Shown here in pieces: positions 57,691 through 64,000 of a stretch of 64,000 bases of DNA. The position numbers and the translations under genes are program-made. The first letter of the stretch is position 1. Each line of letters begins with the position of its first letter. This DNA comes from Dipteris shenzhenensis (taxonomy: Eukaryota; Polypodiophyta; Polypodiopsida; Gleicheniales), in the NCBI GenBank assembly GCA_047967505.1, contig CM106538.1. One strand, 5' to 3'. The notes under the pieces are model-generated. The model was not told the origin of the DNA, did no database searches, and saw nothing but the letters and a program-made list of their open reading frames with translations.

Positions 57691-58574
57691 TGAAGTGTCA
57701 CCATCTTTGGAGACAATTTTGCCTCTATTTTGCACAAAAAACAGTGCAAAAATGAGCTTTTAGATCTATGCTGAGTCAGTAATTTTTATATTGTTGTTGG
57801 ACACCTGCAACAAGTCAAACTTCAACTTTTCATTGGCTTTCAACAGTCGAATACAGCAAACAGTGTCCTGTCTAAAAGGTTTGGTGATCAAAATCATTGA
57901 CTTTCTATTGTTCTTGTCAGCATTCTAGAGGCATGTGATTGCATCTTTTTCCGCATTTCTAGAGACGTTCCTAGTAAGATTTGGATTGTTTGACAAACAT
58001 TGAGCTCAAGATAATACTCTCTTGAAAAACACTGATCACGAGATATGACCGGCTTGATTGATATGTCTACCATCTTGTGGAGTTGTTGAGATTGCTTTCT
58101 TACATGTGAAGAGGAAATCAAGAAGCACTCCATAGATGTAGATAGTCCAAATATAAGATGTCATACCTTGGATGTAGCGTTACTTGTATGTGACTTGGTA
58201 TTGTCCCTGTGTTAGAGGAAGATGTATGCTTACACGATGTTGTAGATGTTGATGTGCATGCATTGTCTATTGTGGATTACAGTGTAGCTCGTGTATGCTG
58301 AATGAAGTGGATGTTTTGCATCTTGAAAGTCTATGGCAGCATAGAGCAGCTGATATGGAAACAAGTGCTTGATGAGCATCTTGTTAGAATGTCATCTCCT
58401 AGTCTGTGCATTGATTACACAATATGCACAACATGGGCATTGTGAGGAAGCAATAAACTCTCTTTGAATGGTCCAATGCAAGCTTCTCTCCAAATGTATG
58501 CACCATAGTTTGCATCTTGAAACCTATTGGCAACATAAGGCAAAACAATAGCACATGCTGAAATTATTAGATAG
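57691..58574. other. intergenic
   Basis: No supported gene on either strand. Confidence 0.45.
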
Positions 58575-58674
58575 GGTTTGCTAGGAAATGGTATTGTGCT
58601 TGCCAATCTTTCATGGATATGTGGTTTGCTAGGAAATGGTATTATGCTTGCTAATGCTTTGATGGATATGTGGT
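58575..58674. repeat. short tandem repeat, about 47-50-bp units
   Basis: TTGCTAGGAAATGGTATT(G/A)TGCTTGC occurs at about 58578 and 58625, each followed by TGGATATGTGGTT. Confidence 0.75.
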
Positions 58675-58719
58675 TCTCTTTGATGGATACGTTGCTCGCT
58701 TGCAAAGGCACAAAGCCGA

Positions 58720-58801
58720 TTGACAAGCTTCCTATTCACCTCTATAAATTGTTGACCCATTGCCAAGCTTCCTATTCACCTCTCTGAAATGTTGACCTAT
58801 T
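58720..58801. repeat. 41-bp imperfect tandem duplication
   Basis: CAAGCTTCCTATTCACCTCT occurs at about 58722 and 58763, each followed by a variant of ATGTTGACCxATTG. Confidence 0.75.
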
Positions 58802-59450
58802 GATTTGATGGACGAGAGATGTCCGAGGGTGAGGGGTGCACATATGGGTTGTAGATTGCAAGTCGGCCAAGAAAAGGTGATTTCGGCTTGTTCAAATTGG
58901 GCATAAATGATTATAATTATCTAATATGGATCGTTGACTTGCTCAAACTTGCCCACGATTGTCCTACCCACAATTGTCCACACTTGACTACTGGTTGAGC
59001 CTTGGACTTGACATGCCTGATGTGTTGTCAGTTGTCATCGGGCACATTGGTGCACGTGATAAAAAGGATGCAAGGTGACAGAGTGTCTCCAAATGCAGTC
59101 ACCTTTACTTGCATCTTGAAAGTTGTGGCAGCATAGGAATAGAAGATAAGTTTTGGCAAATACATGATGACATTATTTAACAAGAGGGCATAGACAGTGT
59201 CCAATAGCACTGTCCCTTTGTTAGCACCTGCCTTCAGGCAAAGCTCTCATTACACTTTTGTTAAACAAGGTAGCGTTGCCACTATGGCCCTGTCTTTTTT
59301 TTTTAAAGGTTTGAATGAGTGTTTTCCTTGTTTTTCGGTTTCTTTTTTTTGTTTCTTTTACCTATTTATTTTTTTGTGTGACTTGGCTCTTTTTTATTTT
59401 GTTTTTATCTATCTTGCATATACATTTGTTAGCTATTCGAAGTTTCCTAT
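58802..59450. other. intergenic, T-rich to the right
   Basis: A plus-strand frame at 59197-59529 is Phe/Tyr-rich only because the DNA is poly-T-rich; not supported as a gene. Confidence 0.4.
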
Positions 59451-60060
59451 ATGCAGGGCTTTAGGTTTTTACATTTTTCTTGGTATGTATTTTTATTATT
59501 ATTTTGTGTTTTATGTGAGAAGGTCGTGATTTGTTTTCTACCTTGTCTTTAGAAATTGATCAACGTATAGTATTTCTTAAGATTTTTTTTTTCCCTATGC
59601 GTGTATGTATATTATGGAATGGTCCATCCAATATGCATATGATGTTCCACGAGTGGCTTGTTTTGGTATGATGCTCCAAATGTGATCCAATTGTGTTTCA
59701 TATATTGTCATGATGTGATGGCACTGTAAGTTGTACTTGAAATTGGCCATAAAATGTAGGGCTTTAGGTGGTTTTTACATTTTTCTTGATATATATTTTT
59801 ATTATTATTTTGTGTTTTATGTGAGAAGGTCGTGGTTTGTTTTTTATCCTGTCTTTAGAAATTGATCGATGTATAGTATTTCTCGAGGGTTTTTTTTTCT
59901 TATGCGTATATATATGTCATGGAATGATCTATCGAATATGCATATGATGTTCCACATTGAGTGGCTTCATTTGGTATATTGCTCCAGATGTGATCCAATT
60001 GTGTTCCATATATTGTCGTGATGTGATGGCACTGTAAGTTGTACTTGAAGTCGACCATAA
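59451..60060. repeat. 303-bp tandem duplication
   Basis: Units 59451-59753 and 59754-60060 begin ATGxAGGGCTTTAGG and end CTTGAAxTxGxCCATAA. They share TTATGTGAGAAGGTCGTG and ATGCATATGATGTTCCAC words with about 10 percent differences. It lies in the 3' flank of the Helitron gene. Confidence 0.85.
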
Positions 60061-60455
60061 TTTCTTTTAATGTTTGTGACTGTTTTGTTTTTTGTAATTT
60101 GTGACTTTTGTTTTTTGTAATATGTCGATGTTAATCTTCTATTAATATCACGTTGTTTGTATTATTGATGTTCGATAGTATGGTTTTTAATAATTGGGAA
60201 AACAATTTATATGTGCTAGATGGTGATCTGTATATATTTGCAATTGTGTATTGGTTGTTTTTTGTTTCGATGTGTGTAGTTGTTATTTCAATTTTGTGTT
60301 TGTAATGTTATTTGTTCGTAGGATGGTGATGTGATTTTGTATTAATATATGCAGGTGGAGCGGTTGTTTATGCATTTAAAACGGTTGGATCGGGAATTGT
60401 TATTGACTGAGGATAGTTTTTTTAGAAGGGCCAATTTGTATTTCTTTTGTTACTC
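60061..60455. other. 3' flank of the Helitron gene
   Basis: T-rich, no coding. A Helitron 3' end (hairpin before CTRR, minus strand) should lie in this direction but I could not pin it. Confidence 0.3.
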
Positions 60456-61602
60456 TTAATATTGGTGTCCATTTTCGATTAGTAGTTGTTGTGTACGCAT
60501 GGATATTTTTTTCCTTGTTTCTCTTCTTATTTGTGGGTTTTGAAATTGAATCCATATGATGTCATTATTTTGATTTGTGGACATGCTCATGAAAATACCA
60601 TTTGCGCCGTTTACAAGTCCATCTTGTTGATTTATGTTTCTTGAGCATATTTCAACCAGCATTCCTTCTTTAATTTGTATAATTGTTCTCAGGCCATCTG
60701 TTGCTTTTGGGTTTTTCAATAGTTTACATGAAATGTGGCTATTGTTATTAAATGTATCAATTGCTTTAATGTTATATTTTTTTCCTTTTGTTGAATGAAA
60801 TACCTTTTTATTGTGGTTATTCATGTCGAAGTTTGTGTAGTAAAGATGGGGCAAAGTGGAGTCTTGTGGTAGTGGACGGAAGCAGCGGTCATTTATATAT
60901 TTTATTTGTTCTGGAGTGTGTGCACATATTGTGAAACTATTGAATGCCTCTATGAATTTGTTGCTGTTTTGTCGCAATGGTTATTTCAGCTCGTAACATT
61001 TTGGTTTTGTAAGCCAGTATGTGTCTGCTATTGTTTTGAGTGTCTTTTTCTTGTTTGAATACCGAACTGTCTCTTACTGGTTTGGCTTAGTACAAGTCCC
61101 CTAAACAAATGACATCGACACCATCGGAGTATTCCGTGTGGTCTCTTTTGAATGTACGCATGCGAAGGTTTGCAAAATCTAAAGTTCATCTACCAACTAG
61201 TGAAATCTCATCAAATACAATAAGTTGTACTTGTTCCTATAGGCGAATAAGTGTATCTAGTTTTTCTTTGGTAGGTTCTTTGTTTGTAATGATAAATGAA
61301 GTGCAGAGTGAATAGTGAGCCCGTTTATGTTGTATCCCGCTTTTTCTATATAGGCTAATATTAGCACATGTATCAAATTGTAATCTATGTTTTGTATTGT
61401 TTGATTGTAATGTCGCAACAAACCTTGAACTAAGAGCATCAGAAGATATGTTTTCCCTGCTCCAGTCCCACCTGCTAAAAACAAGTGTATTTTTTCGTTT
61501 GGTTTTATTCGCTTTTGTATCATAATGTCATCGGATAGTTGTCTTTGTTCAAAGTTCAATGATCGAATCATTTTGAAGTACTCGTCATTCTGCATGAGAA
61601 TT
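60456..61602 (-). pseudogene. Helitron RepHel: PIF1-like helicase part
   Basis: From 61595 leftwards: LNFEQRQLSDDIM, Walker A GGTGAGKTYLL, then KAGYNINGLTIHSAL. After a frame change, Walker B LIVFDEISLVG (about 61200), DVICLGDLYQAKPV, then after more breaks the C-terminal helicase domain at 60977-60456, with MLVEICSRNINQQDGLVNGANG, read in one open frame of 173 codons. The helicase would unwind DNA during rolling-circle transposition. Stops between Walker A and the C-terminal part mean the gene is not functional as it stands. Confidence 0.8.
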
Positions 61603-63049
61603 TATTTTTTAATAGGAATTATAAATTTGTTATTTAATATTTTCTACTGTTTTGCTTTCGTGTCTAATGCAATGTTGTATTTGGGGAAGCTGTGGTCTTG
61701 AGTCGTGTCATTTTTTATTTTTGTATCATCTTGTTTGTTGATTAATAAACTATCGCATGCATTTGTTTCTTAATCGTTGTCGTCGTCTTTTGTATATAAA
61801 GCTCTATTTTTTGTAATTGTTTGATATCGAGCATTATAAGCCTCTTTCCAAGATCCATGTGTTAATAATTCATGTTCTTCATTGTTTTTTAAAGGAAAGT
61901 ATAAGAGTAACTGTTCAGGATAATAGTTCTCTGGATCTTTTATTACATTGAACTTGATGAATCTTATGATTTTGGTTTTTTCCTTTTTTTGATGGTGCCG
62001 CTTTTTTTATCGTATTCTGCAATAAATGTTGTTCATGTTTTCTCTTTTTTTATATTTGTCTATGATAGTTTGACATGTAATATCTCTTGATTCAATGGGG
62101 AGTTGTTACAATTGTTTTCTTTTAAGAATGAGAGCTCTATTTTATTGATGATTTGTGTTTATGAAGGAAAATTCTCTTATTGTTCTGTGTAATGGGTAAA
62201 GATAGACTGATGAAAGATGCTAATTGTGCGCTCATTTGTTGTGCATGCAAAAATAATTTGCCCATTGCTCGCAATCTATCGTGTGTGTTACTGTCATTTT
62301 TTGTGCAACCTTTCATTGTTTGTCAGAGACTTGTTGTTATTGTGTTATCCATTTTTGTCATGTATGAAGTGCAATATGTTGTAGCCGAGTATGGATCGAT
62401 AATATATTGTATGTCCATGCTTGATTGCCATAAAAAACTCATTTCATGATTGAAAGCATTCGTGAAAATGTCTTTGGTTTGTCTTTTTAAGAACATGGTT
62501 GTTTTTTAAATTGATGAACGTAGTGCTAGTATATATGTTGAAATGTCAATTCCAATATCGACTACCCATTCAGCAAATGTCATTTGTGTGTCAGGTTCTA
62601 TACGATTTATACTTGTAGAAATAGATTGATATATTTGTTTGTAACTATGAATCATGCTTTGTGATAGAGGTTCTAGTATCACTATTTCATGTAGTGGAGG
62701 CTTTGGATAGTGAAATCAACAATTGGTGATGCTATTTTTTTTTCAAGTGAATGTGTGTTTATGCGTTTGTATGCCTTTAATGTGTGTTGGTAGCAGGCTC
62801 CTGTCGCATGTTATGTATTTGTCAATAAAGGAGACAATTTTCTCATCCTCATGAATACCATATATAGGTCCATGTTGCACCCATAAAATTCCGTGTTCAT
62901 GCTAGCTTCCTCTATTTTGAAATTCTGTAATGAGTAGTGCATGATATTTCCGAGTAATCGTTTGTCTTTTATTATCAAATTTAGAATTTTTTGGAGTTTA
63001 TGTGTGTTATATCTTACACATATCGTTGGGTTGTCTCTTATTAGTTCTC
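61603..63049 (-). pseudogene. Helitron RepHel: Rep nuclease part
   Basis: Right to left: FQNRGSxHEHGILWVQHGPIYG near 62900 carries the HxH of the HUH nuclease. Then DEKIVSFIDKYITCD and QTHKHTFT (zinc-ligand region) near 62800, FHYPKPPLHEIVILEPL near 62690, MTFAEWVVDIGIDIS near 62560, MDIQYIIDPYSATTYCTSYMTK near 62390 (Tyr-rich nuclease motif region), KDPENYYPEQLLLYFPL near 61915, and GSWKEAYNARYQTI near 61840. Frames change several times and stops are present. Rep cuts and rejoins single strands at Helitron ends. Confidence 0.75.
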
Positions 63050-64000
63050 TTATTGTGACATTCGACTAATAGTGACATTCGAGTCTTTGTCTTTCTGTTG
63101 TGTTTTGTTGTTGTTTGAGTACTTTTGTTGTAGACATCTTGTCAAAGGTTCCCATAATCTTTCTGCACACGATAGCGTCATAAAAAAGGTTGGGCGTCCC
63201 AATTGTCTCATCATTGCAAATGCATCTTTCTTGAGTTTTTCTTTGTAGTCTGGCAAAGTCTGCATGTTCTCAAAGTCCCTGTATTCTATTCTAGATTTTA
63301 AAATAGCATCAATGTTTGTGTCATTCATAACATCCTTTGCATATATTTTTTATTTTGTAGTGCTCCTTTACACAAATGAACCCAAACTGATTGCATGACC
63401 TTATTGATTAAAACTTTAATCGATTTGAAGAACAAATTTGGTATATTTTGTGAGAAATGCAGAGATGTGTGTGCTAATTCCCATTTTGCTATGTCTTGGT
63501 ATGTTAACCTTGTGTTTCCAATTTGTCTTTCATGTCCGAAAAACAGTGTTGGAAAGTTTAGTTCTTCACTGTGTTTGTCTTGAAACAAACCTAATGGTGT
63601 GTTGTCTTCACAAGGAGTGACATTGACATCTATTTCGTAATCTACAACTTGTTCGATTGTAATAAGATTATGTATTAATGTGTCTGTGTAGTTGTCATTG
63701 TTTTCCTCACTATCAGCCTCGTCATTGCTATTGTATTCTTAACTTGTCTGGTCACTGTGTATTATTTGTTGTAAATGTTCAATCCATTTGTTGCTTATTT
63801 CAACATTGTTAGCTTTATATAGCGGTGTTTGAATAAGGGTATGTAGTGCTCGCATCAGGATATTCGGACGAACTTTTTCGAGAAAATATGTACTCTTATA
63901 TTGTAATTTTTTTTTAATTCCAAGGATTATGGATGATTCATCATTAATGAATCGTGGTAAGATATGTTGTACTTTACTTGTATTGGATACAACATTAACA
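63050..64000 (-). pseudogene. Helitron RepHel: N-terminal region, continues off the window
   Basis: From the edge leftwards: LPRFINDESSIILGI and YFLEKVRPNILMRALHTL near 63900, a stop near 63737, EELNFPTLFFGHERQ and DIAKWELAHTSLHF at about 63500-63560, then after a stop at 63325 KLKKDAFAMMRQLGRPTFF, the start of the Helitron-like N domain. This is the order of plant Helitron proteins. The N-terminus lies beyond the window. Confidence 0.75.

Larger units (their letters stand above)
60456..64000 (-). mobile_element. Helitron coding region, right end beyond the window
   Basis: Minus-strand RepHel segments occur in the canonical order across the whole interval. Neither Helitron terminus was identified; the 5' part lies beyond 64000. 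Confidence 0.8.

Noticed and set aside
59197-59529. Phe/Tyr-rich 110-codon frame resembling a membrane protein
   Set aside because: Produced by T-rich DNA; half of it lies in the tandem duplication and is not preserved in the second unit.

Overview
The window looks like a piece of a large, repeat-rich land-plant nuclear genome. It holds Tork/TNT1-type and other Ty1/copia elements primed by initiator-Met tRNA, a Ty3/gypsy remnant with an Asp-tRNA-type primer site, an L1-like LINE, a plant-type Helitron RepHel gene, long AT-rich non-coding stretches, and only relics or single exons of host genes. A seed-free or other large-genome plant is possible, but no base here fixes the species. No tRNA, rRNA or CRISPR array was recognised. 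All alignments and counts were made by eye.

Layout. 1-6081: decayed gypsy-like 3' region with coiled-coil-like coding sequence broken almost only by TAG, then a polypurine tract, a 1.1-kb LTR with a TATA box, and a degenerate tRNA-Asp primer site. 6082-10349: mostly non-coding, with foldback sequences, then gypsy protease and pre-RT remnants. 10350-13806: a rearranged copia fragment bounded by two 311-bp direct copies of the integrase C-terminal region, with an 870-bp TA/TG/CA microsatellite inside gag. 13841-15772: unassigned, with one decayed coding-like segment. 15778-21662: complete copia element 1 (170-bp LTRs, one mismatch, TSD CCAAC). 21668-24199: non-coding, a 92-bp tandem repeat and long GA/TG/AC microsatellites.

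24200-42322 is a nest. An old minus-strand copia (element A, 352-bp LTRs with about 17 differences, TSD GGAGG) sits in a GA microsatellite. Two copies of the element-1 family, element 2 (minus, 26807-32691, TSD CTGCA) and element 3 (plus, 32746-39421, TSD AGCCC), entered its integrase gene 44 bp apart, head to head. They form a 5.9-kb-arm inverted repeat with a 54-bp spacer. Element 3 in turn carries a 755-bp element with terminal inverted repeats and a long internal palindrome.

42323-47748 holds the other half of the GA tract, a 281-bp tandem duplication, a leucine-rich-repeat-like relic and a broken gene resembling 2OG-Fe(II) oxygenase proteins. 47749-54975 is a full-length minus-strand L1-like LINE with a perfect 15-bp TSD. 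Its ORF1 stop and ORF2 start overlap as ATGA, and its GC-rich 5' region holds a minisatellite. Just beyond lies a clear exon of a plant nucleoside hydrolase (55375-55449). The right end (60456-64000) is a minus-strand Helitron RepHel gene with Rep and PIF1-helicase parts, broken by stops and running off the window, flanked by a 303-bp tandem duplication.

Functionally almost everything is selfish DNA in decay. The most interesting possibility is that the head-to-head pair inside element A is a natural inverted-repeat trigger of small-RNA silencing for its own family.
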